A stretch of DNA of 64,000 bases from Clostridiales bacterium (GTDB taxonomy: Bacteria > Bacillota > Clostridia > Christensenellales > Aristaeellaceae). The stretch lies in assembly GCA_015056205.1 (NCBI GenBank), contig SVGS01000002.1:1-64000 (forward strand). Direction: 5' to 3'. The notes under the pieces are model-generated. The model was not told the DNA's origin. It made no database searches and was given only the letters and a program-made list of their open reading frames with translations. Shown here in pieces: positions 41,619 to 52,300 of the stretch. The translations under genes and the position numbers were made by a program. How positions within the stretch are numbered: the first letter of the stretch is position 1; every line of letters starts with the position of its first letter.

Positions 41619-42242
41619 TCAGCCGCGGACCGGAAAGGTAAAGCAGGTATCCGGCCAGGGCTCATCGGCCAGCGTAAAATGCCACCACTCCTCTTCCAGG
41701 GGCAGGAACCGGCAGGAAACCATGATATCCCGGAGAAGGATACGGTTCCTGTACTGTTCCTCCGTAATCCCCCGATAATCCGGATGGCTCACTTCTCCGA
41801 AAAAGTCAAAAGGGCTGCCCATATCGAGGTCTCTCTGCGTCCGCATATCGAACAGCGTCAGATCCACGGTGCTACCCCGGCTGTGGCCGGAACGCGCCGC
41901 GATATAGCCGCCGGGAATCAGGGCGCTCTTGTCAATTCCGGGATAGAAATAGGGCTTCATGCGGATGTCGGAGAGATCCTCCGCCCAGCGCATAAAATGG
42001 TCCACTGCCTGCTGCGGCCGGTACGCGTCATAGATTTTCAGACGATACCCCCGGGAAACCGCCTCATCGCTCGCTTTCTTCAGGGCGGAAGCCGCTTCCG
42101 CGGTCAGCAGCGCGACCGGCTGTTCATAGCCGTCAACGCGTCTGCCGACGAAGTTGAACGTGGAATAATAACGGATTTCAAGAATCACGTCCGGTATTGC
42201 TTCCCCGACAGAAACAAAGTTCCAGGCATTTTTTGAACTCAT
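41619..42242 (-). CDS. VanX-like D-alanyl-D-alanine dipeptidase
   Basis: 207 residues of peptidase family M15D. Zinc-site segments SGHSRGSTVDLTL and EEWWHF and the MGSPFDFF segment are all present, so a functional metallopeptidase is expected. VanX cleaves D-Ala-D-Ala in vancomycin-resistant bacteria, but stand-alone DdpX-type homologues recycle the dipeptide from cell walls. No vanH, vanA, vanR or vanS gene is nearby, so recycling is the likelier role. ATG 42242 (MSSKNAWNF) has AAAGGAAA upstream; the longer ORF start is less likely. Confidence 0.88.
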   Translation of the reverse strand: MSSKNAWNFVSVGEAIPDVILEIRYYSTFNFVGRRVDGYEQPVALLTAEAASALKKASDEAVSRGYRLKIYDAYRPQQAVDHFMRWAEDLSDIRMKPYFYPGIDKSALIPGGYIAARSGHSRGSTVDLTLFDMRTQRDLDMGSPFDFFGEVSHPDYRGITEEQYRNRILLRDIMVSCRFLPLEEEWWHFTLADEPWPDTCFTFPVRG

Positions 42243-42378
42243 TTCCAGTTTCCTTTCCGCCGCGATGATCATGCAGTACATCGGCAGGATCGGCGCGCTC
42301 CAGGCGCTTCAGACGATCACGATCCCCTGCCCCATTGACAGTTGTTTCCGGGTTCAGTTTTCCATCCTGATAAATCTG

Positions 42379-42945
42379 TTAATGTGCCGCGGCTTCCGCT
42401 TTCTGCTGCCTGTCCCGCTGCCATTGTTCCTTCGTGATGCTGCTCACATACCCTGTCCGCTTCTCATGCATCAGCGGGACATCAACATTTTCCGATTTCC
42501 ACTGATAGCGGAAACCCACCTTTTCCTGAACGCGCTTCGATTTCGCGTTGCCCTCATAGTATCCGCACCAGACCCTCGTCATACCGAGCTCCTCAAAGGC
42601 ACGGCGGAGCATCTCCCGGGCAGCCTCCGGCATGATCCCTTGGCCCCAGAACGGCTTTCCGAGCCAGTAGCCCATCTCGCACTCGTCATCGCGCTCCGTC
42701 AGATCGGTATGCCCGTTCAGTTTCAGCTCGATGGCGCCGATGGCCTTGTGATCCGTTTTCAGGCAGATGGCGTATGCCTCTTTGCCGCTTAGAACATTCG
42801 CTATGATGTCGCGGCTTTCCTCTATACTCCGGTGCGGCAGCCAGCCGGCAATGGGGCCCACATCCGGGTCTTTTGCGTATTCATATAAACTCTCCGCATC
42901 GCTGTCCTGCCAGCGGCGAAGAACCAGTCTTTCGGTCTCAGGCAT
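42379..42945 (-). CDS. GNAT family N-acetyltransferase (RimJ/RimL-like)
   Basis: 188 residues. TERLVLRRWQDSDAESLYEYAKDPDV is the RimJ/RimL-type N-terminus and GYWLGKPFWGQGIMPEAAREML the acetyl-CoA loop; NAKSKRVQEKVGF closes the fold. Members of this group acetylate ribosomal protein termini or small molecules. TGGAGGG precedes the ATG by 10 nt. It is 137 nt upstream of the dipeptidase gene on the same strand. Confidence 0.9.
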   Translation of the reverse strand: MPETERLVLRRWQDSDAESLYEYAKDPDVGPIAGWLPHRSIEESRDIIANVLSGKEAYAICLKTDHKAIGAIELKLNGHTDLTERDDECEMGYWLGKPFWGQGIMPEAAREMLRRAFEELGMTRVWCGYYEGNAKSKRVQEKVGFRYQWKSENVDVPLMHEKRTGYVSSITKEQWQRDRQQKAEAAAH

Positions 42946-43114
42946 TTTCTTTTTCCCTCCATCCGTCCTTCATCAGCGCCGGAATATCGCTGCTTCATTT
43001 CCTTCTCTTTTCACCTATTCACCGCACGCTTCATTGTATCAGACAACGATCTATTTTTCTACTCTCCGGCAAAGGCGAAACTGCCGGGCGGTTCCGGCCG
43101 GTTCTTCCGGGCTA

Positions 43115-43143
43115 TTGCAAATCAGATACAAAAAAGATAGAAT
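43115..43143 (+). promoter_or_regulatory. Promoter of the second GH2 gene
   Basis: TTGCAA (43115-43120) and TAGAAT (43138-43143) with a 17-bp spacer, about 70 bp upstream of the start. Confidence 0.65.
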
Positions 43144-43211
43144 GAAAATATCAGGCAGCGAACCCGGCGTGTATGAAACCGGGAGCCGGGAGAATCGGAT
43201 AAAATTACAGA

Positions 43212-45920
43212 ATGGATGGCGATGATATGGCTTTTACGGCAATTCAGGATCTGAGCGGTATCTGGCAATGCAGCATTCCGGGAATTTCCGCGCCGGTGAC
43301 ACTTCCCGGGACGCTGGATGAAAGCGGGATCGGATTCCCGGACGAAAACAGGAACCAGTGGCATCCGGACGCGGAGATGAACGACGCGCTGAAGCATGGC
43401 GGGCGGATTGCCACCCGGCTGACCCGGCGCTTTACCTGGGAAGGGCCCGCCCGGATCACCCGCACTGTTTCGACGGCTTTCCCGCCGGAAAAGCGGGTAT
43501 TTCTGGAATGTGAGCGTTCCCGCTGTCTCCGCCTGGAAGTCAACGGTACCCCCGTACCGGATTTTATCCCGCCGACCATCAGCACGCCCCACGTCTTTGA
43601 AGTGACTTCCCTGCTGACGGGAGAGGACACACTCACGCTGATCCCGGATAACAGCTATCCGGGGCTTCCCCATGACGATATTCTTTACTCCTCCGCCGCA
43701 ACGGATGAAACCCAGACCAACTGGAACGGTATTCTGGGGACCCTCCGCCTGCGCGCCGAGAACGCCTGTTTCATCTCCGGAATCAGAGTGCTTCCCCGGA
43801 GCCGCACCGTGGACGTACACCTGACGCTTTCTTCCTCCGTCCCCTGGAAGGGTACGGTCCGGCTTGCCAGCAGCGCGCTGCAGGAAAGCACGGAGTGGAA
43901 GGACTGTCAGGCCGGTCCCGGGATCACGCAGATCGTTTTCCGGGATCTTCCGCTGCGGGACGACGCGCCGCGCTGGGATGAAGGCGAGGGCAACCTGCAC
44001 CGGATGACAGCCGGTGGGGACGGTCTGGAAGAAAAGAGCGTTCTCTTCGGGATCCGTACCTTCGGAGATGACGGGCAGGGGCACCTGGCTCTGAACGGCC
44101 GGCGGTTTTTCCTGCGCAGCGAAGCGAACTGCTGCGTCTTTCCCGAAACCGGTCACCCGCCGATGACTGTGGAGGAGTGGGAAAGCATCCTCTCGGTTTA
44201 TCGGAGCTACGGCGTCAACTGCATGCGTTTTCATTCCCATATTCCCCCGGAAGCCGCCTTTACCGCGGCGGACAGGCTGGGCATGCTGATGCAGCCGGAG
44301 CTTTCCCACTGGAACCCGCGGAACGCGCTGGAAACGGACGAAAGCTTCCGCTATTACCGGACGGAACTGGCGGAAACCCTCCTGTGGCTGGCCAACCATC
44401 CCTCCTTTGTGATGCTGACTTTCGGCAACGAGCTGTGCACCGGCGCGGAAGGCCGCCGGCGGATGAACGAAATGCTGCGCCTGGCAAAGAGCCTGGACGG
44501 AACACGGCTGTACGCAAACGCCTCCAACGGGCAGTACGGTTTCGACGGCTGCGATGCCGAAAGTGATTTCTATGCTTCGCAGTCCTATTACAGCCATATG
44601 ATCCGCGCTACCTCCGCGGAGATGAAGGGATACCTGAACGAAGGGGAGCCGACTGCGGACCACTGCTATGACGCCTCCCTGGCGGAAATCCGGAAAACCT
44701 TCCGGAAGCCGGTATTCTCCTTCGAGGTCGGGCAGTATGAGGTATTGCCGGATTTCCGGGAAATCAGCGATTTCCGCGGTGTTACCCGGCCGGACAACCT
44801 GGAAATCATCCGGGAGCGCGTGGCCGAGCGGGGGCTCGCAGACCGCTGGGAACAGTATTGCGAAGCCACCGGCGAGCTTTCTCTCCTGTGCTACCGGGAG
44901 GAGATCGAAGCGGCGCTGCGAACGGAAGACCTCTCCGGCATTTCCCTTCTGGGGCTGCAGGATTTTCCGGGGCAGGGCACAGCGCTGGTGGGCATGCTGA
45001 ACAGCCACCTGAAACCCAAGCCTTATGATTTCGCGCGGCCGGAACGCTTCCGTGCCTTTTTCGCTTCCGTGCTGCCCCTCGCGCTCCTGCCGGCCCGAAC
45101 CTGGACCTGCGGGGAAGAAATCCGGGTGCCTCTCCGCCTGGCAAACTACGGAAAGACCGTCCTGCACGGCCGCCTTCGCTGGACCCTGTCCGGCGGAAAC
45201 GGAATCCTGGAATCCGGCGAAACAGAATCCGCGGACTGGCCCGTCGGACTTTTCCCCCGGAAGCCGGTCCTGTTCCGCGCTCCCCTCCTGGAGCGTCCGG
45301 AAAAGCTGGAGCTCACGCTTTCCCTCGGGGAATACCGGAACCGCTATGATCTCTGGGTCTATCCGGAGGTTCAGCCGGTCTGCCCTCCGGAGATTCTGGA
45401 AGCCCGCGGAGTAAGCCAAAAGGTGCTGGAGACGCTCCGGAGCGGCGGAACAGTCTATCTGTCTCCGGACGCGACGACCGAGGCGCTGCCGCGTTCGATC
45501 CGTACCCAGTTTTCCACCGATTTCTGGTCCGTGGGCACCTTCCCGAAGCAGGAAGGCGGCATGGGCCAGCTGATTGACGCGAATCATCCACTGTTCCGGA
45601 ACTTCCCGACAGAAAAGCATACTGACTGGCAGTGGCATCGCATGGCGTCCCGGCGGGCCTTCATCCTGCCGGAAGCCGTTCCCGCAATTGTTACGGAAAT
45701 GGACAGCTACGCTTATCTCCGGCCCATGGCGCAGCTGGCGGAGTTCCGCTGCGGGGGCGGCCGGCTGCTGCTTTCCTCCATGAACCTGCACCGCCTTCAG
45801 GCCTGGCCGGAATGCCGGACGCTGCAAAACGCCATCTACCGCTATATGGCATCGGAGGACTTCCATCCGGAAGCGGAGCTGTCCGTATCCGCCCTGAAAG
45901 AAATTGTGAGCGAAGCTTAG
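43212..45920 (+). CDS. Glycoside hydrolase family 2-like protein with divergent domains
   Basis: 902 residues, no signal peptide. The N-terminal 170 residues resemble a GH2 sugar-binding domain (SGIWQCSIPGISAPVTLPGTLDE). A barrel region (about 300-590) has FGNELCTGAE with the likely acid/base Glu and FSFEVGQYE with a likely nucleophile Glu. The last 250 residues form beta domains and a Rossmann-like segment (GGGRLLLSSMNLHRL) of the kind found in long bacterial beta-galactosidase or alpha-L-rhamnosidase-like enzymes. Start codon uncertain: ATG 43212 and ATG 43227 are both possible. Specificity is unknown. Confidence 0.8.
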   Translation: MDGDDMAFTAIQDLSGIWQCSIPGISAPVTLPGTLDESGIGFPDENRNQWHPDAEMNDALKHGGRIATRLTRRFTWEGPARITRTVSTAFPPEKRVFLECERSRCLRLEVNGTPVPDFIPPTISTPHVFEVTSLLTGEDTLTLIPDNSYPGLPHDDILYSSAATDETQTNWNGILGTLRLRAENACFISGIRVLPRSRTVDVHLTLSSSVPWKGTVRLASSALQESTEWKDCQAGPGITQIVFRDLPLRDDAPRWDEGEGNLHRMTAGGDGLEEKSVLFGIRTFGDDGQGHLALNGRRFFLRSEANCCVFPETGHPPMTVEEWESILSVYRSYGVNCMRFHSHIPPEAAFTAADRLGMLMQPELSHWNPRNALETDESFRYYRTELAETLLWLANHPSFVMLTFGNELCTGAEGRRRMNEMLRLAKSLDGTRLYANASNGQYGFDGCDAESDFYASQSYYSHMIRATSAEMKGYLNEGEPTADHCYDASLAEIRKTFRKPVFSFEVGQYEVLPDFREISDFRGVTRPDNLEIIRERVAERGLADRWEQYCEATGELSLLCYREEIEAALRTEDLSGISLLGLQDFPGQGTALVGMLNSHLKPKPYDFARPERFRAFFASVLPLALLPARTWTCGEEIRVPLRLANYGKTVLHGRLRWTLSGGNGILESGETESADWPVGLFPRKPVLFRAPLLERPEKLELTLSLGEYRNRYDLWVYPEVQPVCPPEILEARGVSQKVLETLRSGGTVYLSPDATTEALPRSIRTQFSTDFWSVGTFPKQEGGMGQLIDANHPLFRNFPTEKHTDWQWHRMASRRAFILPEAVPAIVTEMDSYAYLRPMAQLAEFRCGGGRLLLSSMNLHRLQAWPECRTLQNAIYRYMASEDFHPEAELSVSALKEIVSEA

Positions 45921-45925
45921 CCTTT

Positions 45926-46780
45926 TCAGAGTTCCGGCGTACCGTGCAGCCGGTACTGCTGAGGCGTCATATGATGATGTTTCTTAAACGCGTTGCAGAA
46001 GACGCTTTCACAGGAAAACCCGGTGCTGAAGCAGATCTCCTTTACGGTCAGCTGCGTGTATTTCAGCAGATAGCGGGCGGACGCCATGCGGCGGTTGATA
46101 ATATATTCATGAGGGGTATATCCCGTATTCTGGCGAAAAATCCGGATAAAATAATACTCGCTGAGCCCGGAAATCCCCGCCAGGAGGCTGACCGGAATAT
46201 CCTCGGTGAAGTGTTCGGAAATATAAACCAGCGCCTTTTCCACATTCCCGGTACACGTTCCGCCCATACCGCTTCCGGGACTGTAAATCATAAATTCCGT
46301 CAGAATATCCGTGATATATTTGGACAGAAGCGGTTCCTGAAACTGATGGTTTTCCGCAAAAGCCCGCAGAATGCTGTTCATCTTCCGGAGCGCGGGAAAG
46401 GCGTTTTCCAGAAATAATATGTTTCCCTGGCGGGAAACAATGAATTCATAATACTTCCGCGCCAGCACCCCGTCGAAATGAAGCCATATGACTTCCGCGC
46501 CTTCCCGGGTGGAATAGCCATGCGGCTGATAGCAGTCAATCAGCACAAAATGCTTTGCCGGAACAGGCTGCTGCTTTCCCCTGAAATCCAGCAGGATATT
46601 TCCTTCCTGAATATAGGCCAGCAGAAAACTGTCAAAGGAACTTCTTTTCAGGATATACCCCGGCTCATAAGTAAACAGCCCGCACTGCAGCGGGTAAAGG
46701 AACATTTCCTGCGCGGTTTTGCCGGGTGAATGGATATAATAATCAGAAACAGGAGATACTTTCTGTTCCACGGATTTCAT
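45926..46780 (-). CDS. AraC-family regulator with cupin sensor domain
   Basis: 284 residues. A cupin-type sugar-sensing domain occupies about 20-150 (GNILLDFRGKQQPVPAKHFVLIDCYQPHGYS) and two helix-turn-helix motifs the last 100 (IPVSLLAGISGLSEYYFIRIFRQ, TVKEICFSTGFSCESVFCNAFK). ATG 46780 has GGAGGG 6 nt upstream, whereas the ATG at 46786 abuts that site. The gene is divergent from the GH35 gene and likely activates it in response to a sugar; its own 3' end lies 5 nt from the convergent GH2 gene. Confidence 0.9.
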   Translation of the reverse strand: MKSVEQKVSPVSDYYIHSPGKTAQEMFLYPLQCGLFTYEPGYILKRSSFDSFLLAYIQEGNILLDFRGKQQPVPAKHFVLIDCYQPHGYSTREGAEVIWLHFDGVLARKYYEFIVSRQGNILFLENAFPALRKMNSILRAFAENHQFQEPLLSKYITDILTEFMIYSPGSGMGGTCTGNVEKALVYISEHFTEDIPVSLLAGISGLSEYYFIRIFRQNTGYTPHEYIINRRMASARYLLKYTQLTVKEICFSTGFSCESVFCNAFKKHHHMTPQQYRLHGTPEL

Positions 46781-47057
46781 GTTCATCCCTCCGGAAATGC
46801 AAGGATCATCCTGCCGCATCCGGCAGGGCCGGTTTTTCTGTATAAGAGCCGTCAGGCTGCCAAGAGTATAGCAATTATCCTTATCCTTTTCAACATCGGG
46901 ACCGCTGTCCGGCATCCCTTGCCGGACTGATTTCGCGCTGTTCTCCGGAACCGCCGGCGGAAAGCAATAAATCTCAATCATGCCGCAGTAAATATGAGTG
47001 ATTATCCGGAGAAAATACGATACAATACAGAATAGAAAAAGCAAAGAGGTGCAGCGT

Positions 47058-49313
47058 ATGAAATATGAGATTGACCTCAGCCATTTTCAGGAGGGAATCC
47101 GTTTTGATCTGGGGGAGGATTTCTGCGGCAGCTCCCCTTCGGGAGAGCGGATCAGCTTCAGCAATTTCTATATGGAGCGGGACGGAAAGCCCTTCTATCC
47201 CGTTTCCGGTGAACTCCACTACAGCCGGATGGATGCCGGGCGCTGGGAGGACGAGCTGATCAAGATGCGCATGGGCGGCATCAACATCGTTTCCACCTAT
47301 CTTTTCTGGAACCATATTGAGGAGGAGGAAGGCATTTTCGATTTCACCGGCCGGCGGGATCTGCGGCGCTTCGTTTCCCTTTGCGGAAAGCACGGGCTGT
47401 ATGTCATTCTGCGGGTCGGGCCTTTCGACCACGGGGAGGTCCGGAACGGCGGCCTGCCGGACTGGCTGTACGGAAAGCCCTTTGAAGTCCGCGAAGCCAA
47501 TGAAGGCTTCCTGGGATATGTCCGCCGCCTGTACGGAAAGATCGGGGATCAGGTGAGGGGTCTTTTCTACCGGGACGGCGGGCCCATCATTGCCGTACAG
47601 CTGGATAACGAATATATGCATTCCTCCGCAATGTGGGAAATGACCACCGGCATTTCGAACGAATGGATCAACAAGGGAACGGGAGGAGAGGCCTATATCC
47701 TGGCGCTGCGGGAAATCGCCCTGGAATGCGGCCTGACGCCGGCGTTCTTCACCGGAACCGCCTGGGGCGGAGCCGCGTATTCTCCCCGCGTCCTGCCTCT
47801 GTGGGGAGGATACGCCTACCGGCCCTGGATCTTCTACTCTCACCGGGGAGAACATCCGGCCACGGAGGAATATATTTACGAGGATTATCATCGCAGCGGC
47901 GCGGTCTGCGCGGATGACTTTACCCCGGCCTATCTGCCGGAGGAACGGCCCTACGCCTGCTGTGAAATGGGCGCGGGGATGATGTGCTGTTATTACTACC
48001 GGTTTATTTATCCCTACAGGAGCGTGGACGCCCTGGCAAACATCAAGATGGCCTCCGGCTGCAATTTTCTGGGATACTACATGTTCCACGGCGGAACCAA
48101 TCCCATCGGGAAAAACGGAACCTATCTCAACGAGGCTCAGGTTCCCAAAATCTCCTATGACTACCAGGCTGCCCTGGGCGAGTTTGGCCAGATCCGGGAA
48201 TCCTACAGCCGGCTGAAGAGCATCCACTTTTTTACCCGCTTTTTCGGGAGCCGGCTGGCGCCGATGGAAACCGTGCTGCCGGAAGGCGCTTCCGCCATCG
48301 ATCCGCGGGATACCGAAACGCTGCGCTTTGCCGTGCGGACGGACGGAAAAAGCGGCTTCCTTTTTGTCAACAATTTTCAGGATCATCTGGTTCTGCCTCC
48401 CCGGAAGCATGACCGGGTGCGGCTTGTCACCGGAAACGGCGCCTTCGACTTTGACATCAGCCTTGCGCCGGAGGAAAACGCGATTCTGCCCTTCGGAATG
48501 GATCTGGACGGAATCCCGCTGCTGCAGGCCACGGCCCAGCCCGTACTGCGGACAGAGTCGGCCGGACGGATTCTCTACGTATTCCTGGAGCCGGAAGGAA
48601 TGGCCGCGGACTTCCGGTTCGGAAACGGAACGGCCGTTTCCGGAAACGCGGGTCCGCTGGAAGGAGAGGAAGCCCGTCTCTTCTCTGTCCGTCGGGAAAA
48701 CCGGGAAGCGGAGGTGCTGCTGATCAGCCGGGAAGCGGCCGGCCGCCTGTTCCTGCTGCGGGACGGAAGCCTGGTTTTCACGGACGGCGCGCTGCTGGAG
48801 GATGAGCAGGGCGGACTCCGGCTGGAAACCCTCCGCCCGGAAAACACGCTGCTGTGCTGGCCGCCCGAAAGCCTCGGAGCTTCCGGCAGGCTGAAGAGGC
48901 TTCCGGACCGCGGCCCTCTGGGCGCCTGGCGGGCGGATACCCGGGAAGTGATCCTCCCCGTTGCCGTTCAGCAGACAGACCGGCATAAATATCTTCTCCG
49001 CCTGCCGGAGCTTCCGGAGGACCTGAAGGATATCCGCCTGCGGATTGACTATGAGGGGGATATCGGCATGCTGTTCCTGGGCAATACCCTGATCAGCGAC
49101 AACTTCTGCAACGGGGATACCTGGGAGATCGGGCTGCGGGAGCAGATCAAGGCGTTGAAAACGGAGCAGCCTGTACTGACGGTTGCGCCGCTCCGGGAAG
49201 GCGCCGTGGTCAGCGCGGAATCCGCCATGGCCGCCCGGAGCGAGAATAGCAGCCAGGAAACCGGAGAACTGAAAAAGGCGGAGCTGCAGCCGGTATATGA
49301 AATCGCACTGTAA
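47058..49313 (+). CDS. Glycoside hydrolase family 35 beta-galactosidase
   Basis: 751 residues, cytoplasmic. The GH35 barrel starts at YMERDGKPFYPVSGELHYSR; the acid/base is E185 in AVQLDNEYM and the nucleophile probably E303 in CCEMGAGMM. C-terminal beta domains follow (about 430-751). ATG 47058 (MKYEIDLSHF) is preferred by AAGAGG; the longer ORF would start within the divergent promoter. A -10-like TACAAT lies at 47021-47026 without a good -35, which fits an activator-dependent promoter under the divergent AraC regulator. Cotranscribed with the DUF5107 gene, 36 nt downstream. Confidence 0.9.
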   Translation: MKYEIDLSHFQEGIRFDLGEDFCGSSPSGERISFSNFYMERDGKPFYPVSGELHYSRMDAGRWEDELIKMRMGGINIVSTYLFWNHIEEEEGIFDFTGRRDLRRFVSLCGKHGLYVILRVGPFDHGEVRNGGLPDWLYGKPFEVREANEGFLGYVRRLYGKIGDQVRGLFYRDGGPIIAVQLDNEYMHSSAMWEMTTGISNEWINKGTGGEAYILALREIALECGLTPAFFTGTAWGGAAYSPRVLPLWGGYAYRPWIFYSHRGEHPATEEYIYEDYHRSGAVCADDFTPAYLPEERPYACCEMGAGMMCCYYYRFIYPYRSVDALANIKMASGCNFLGYYMFHGGTNPIGKNGTYLNEAQVPKISYDYQAALGEFGQIRESYSRLKSIHFFTRFFGSRLAPMETVLPEGASAIDPRDTETLRFAVRTDGKSGFLFVNNFQDHLVLPPRKHDRVRLVTGNGAFDFDISLAPEENAILPFGMDLDGIPLLQATAQPVLRTESAGRILYVFLEPEGMAADFRFGNGTAVSGNAGPLEGEEARLFSVRRENREAEVLLISREAAGRLFLLRDGSLVFTDGALLEDEQGGLRLETLRPENTLLCWPPESLGASGRLKRLPDRGPLGAWRADTREVILPVAVQQTDRHKYLLRLPELPEDLKDIRLRIDYEGDIGMLFLGNTLISDNFCNGDTWEIGLREQIKALKTEQPVLTVAPLREGAVVSAESAMAARSENSSQETGELKKAELQPVYEIAL

Positions 49314-49349
49314 ACAGAAGATCAAAAAGAAAACCCGGAGGGCAAGAGC

Positions 49350-52300
49350 ATGAAAAAAGTACAGGTCTATGAGCAGATTGTAACCATTCCGACCTACCAG
49401 ACCGGACCGCTGGAGAAAAACCCGCTGTTCATTGAAAAGAGGGCGTACCAGGGATCCACCGGAAAGGTTTATCCCGTCCCGATCTGCGAAAGCATCAGCG
49501 AGGAAAAGGAAAACGTGGATTACAAAGCCGTGATCCTCGAAAATGACTATCTCTATGTGATGATCCTGCCGGAGCTGGGCGGACGGATCCAGCGGGCGCT
49601 GGACAAGACCAACCATTATGACTTCGTATATTACAACCGGGTGATCAAGCCCGCGCTGGTAGGCCTGGCGGGGCCCTGGATTTCCGGGGGCATTGAGTTC
49701 AACTGGCCTCAGCACCACCGCCCTTCCACCTTCATGCCGGTGGATTATCTCTGCGCCGAAAACGCCGACGGATCCGCCACCGTAACCCTCGGGGAAACCG
49801 ACCGGATCAACGGCACCAAGGGGAACGCCGCCATCACCCTCTATCCGGACAAAGCCTATATTGAAATCAGGGGCCGGCTGTTCAACCCCACCGATTACCC
49901 GCAGACCTTCCTGTGGTGGGCCAATCCGGCAGTTTCCGTCAATGACAGCACCTTCTCGGTATTCCCGCCGGATGTCAACGCGGTCATGGATCATGGAAAG
50001 CGCGCGGTCTCCACTTTCCCCATTGCCACGGGGGAATACTACAAGGCGGACTACTCCGCCGGCGTGGACATCTCCCGCTACCGGAACATCCGGGTGCCCA
50101 CCTCCTATATGGCGGCACATTCCGACTTTGATTTCGTCGGGAATTTTGACGAAGGCAGGGACGCCGGACTGCTGCATGTGGCGGATCATCATGTGAGCCC
50201 CGGAAAGAAGCAGTGGACCTGGGGCTGCGGCAATTTCGGAAAGATCTGGGATCAAAACCTGACCGACGAAGACGGCCCCTACATTGAACTGATGACCGGC
50301 GTATACTGCGACAACCAGCCGGACTTCGCCTGGCTCAAGCCGCAGGAGGAGAAGTCCTTTGTCCAGTACTTCATGCCCTATAAGACCGTAGGCCGGGTAA
50401 GCAACGCCACCCGGGATATCATTCTGGGAGTGGATTTTCTGGACGCGGAAGGCAGGGTCATCCGGCCCGATCCTTTTGAAACCGGCCGGGCCGCGAACGA
50501 AAGGATCGCAAAGCAGGCCGCCCGGGCACGCATCAAGGTCTATGCCAGCGGTGAATTCAAAAACGCGGAAATCATCCTGTGGGCAGCGGGACAGGAAATA
50601 TACCGCAGGACGACGGATCTGAATCCCCGGGCCGCCTTCACCGACACCGTGGAAGGGCTGCACGACTTCCGGATCGCCGTCACGGATGAAAAGGGCGTAA
50701 CGCTGTGCGAATATCAGGAATATGTGAAAGAAAACCAGCCCATTCCCGAACCGGCGGAAGCGCTGCGCAAGCCGGAGGAAATCCAGTCGCTGGAGGAGCT
50801 GTATCTGGCGGGTCTGCATCTGGAGCAGTACCGGCACGCGACCTTCCTGCCCGCCGACTACTATCGCGAAGGCCTGCGCCGGGATCCCACCGATATCCGG
50901 CTGAACAACGCCCTCGGCCTGTACCTTCTGCGCAGCGGGCAGGCCGAAGAAAGCGTGGAATACTTCAGAGCCGCCATCCGGAAGCAGACCTGGCGGAATC
51001 CGAACCCCTATGCCGGTGAAGCGTATTTCAACCTCGGACTGGCACTGGAGACTCTGGAAAAGCTGAATGAAGCCTATGACGCCTTCTTCAAGGCAACCTG
51101 GAGCGCCGAAACCGCCGGCGCGGCCTGGTATCATCTCGCGTGCATCCGCGTCCGGCAGGGGGATCTTCCGCAGGCGCTGCGTTTCGCGGAGGAAAGCCTG
51201 CTGCGGGGATGGCACAACATGAAGACGCGCAGCCTGAAAGCTTCCATTCTGGCCCATCTCTGTCCGGAGAGCCCGGAATACCGGCGTTTCCTGGACGAAA
51301 GCTTCGGAATCGACCCGCTGTATCTGTCCCTGCTTTACCGGAAAGCGGATCAGGCGGCCTTTGACCGGGCCACCGGCGGACGAATTGAGGAATACCTGAA
51401 TACGGCCTATGAATATATCGGCTTTGGCTTCTGGCAGGACGCGGCGGCCGTGCTGGATAGATGTCCGGCGGAAAGCCCGATGAAATACTACGCCAAAGCC
51501 TTCGCCGAAGGCCGCATGGGACAGGCGGAGGCCGCGAAAGCCGACGTGGAAAAGGCGGAGAGCCTGAGCACGGATCTGTGCTTCCCGAACCGGCCGGAAG
51601 AAAAACAGATTCTGGAATACGCGGTTTCCCTGCCGGGGAAGGTGCCGAAGGCTCACTATTATCTGGGCGAACTGCTGTACGACAAAAAGCAGTACGAGGC
51701 AGCCATCCGGCACTGGCAGGAGGCCGTTTCCCGGATGCCGGAGCTGGCGCCGGCGCACAGGAACCTTTCCATTGCCTATTATAACCACGGGAATCCGGAG
51801 CTGGCGGCCGGAGAAATCGCGGAAGCGGTCCGGCTGGAGCCGGATAACAGCCGCTTCCTGCTGGAACAGGAGCAGCTGATGAAGCGCCTGGAGCGGCCGG
51901 TGAAGGAAAGGCTGGCGATGCTGGAGGCAAAGAGGGCCATTATTCCAGAGCGCTATGCCCTGATGCTGGCCTATGTGTCCCTCCTGAACGCGGACGGGCA
52001 GCATGAAAAGGCGCTGGAGCTGCTGACCTCCTATACCTTCCATGTCTGGGAAGGCGGAGAGGGCAAGGTTGCGGACGAATACAAAACCGCCCTGTTCGCC
52101 CTGGCGGAAAAGGCGCTGGCGGAAGGCCGGGCGGAAGACGCCCTGATCCTGGCGGAACGTACGCTGACCTACCCCGCTAACCTGGGCGAGGGCAAGCTGG
52201 ACAAGGTGCCGGACAACCGGGCGTATTACATCATGGGCCTGGCCTCCGCCGAAATGCACCGGGAAGACCAGGCCGTGGAATACTTCCGGAAAGCGGCGGA

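Noticed and set aside
41619-42242. VanX-like gene considered as part of a vancomycin resistance cluster
   Set aside because: No vanH, ligase, vanR or vanS neighbours; stand-alone dipeptidases of this type are common in cell-wall recycling.
43122-45866. 914-codon minus-strand ORF opposite the second GH2-like gene
   Set aside because: Shadow of a gene with promoter, start and catalytic motifs on the plus strand.
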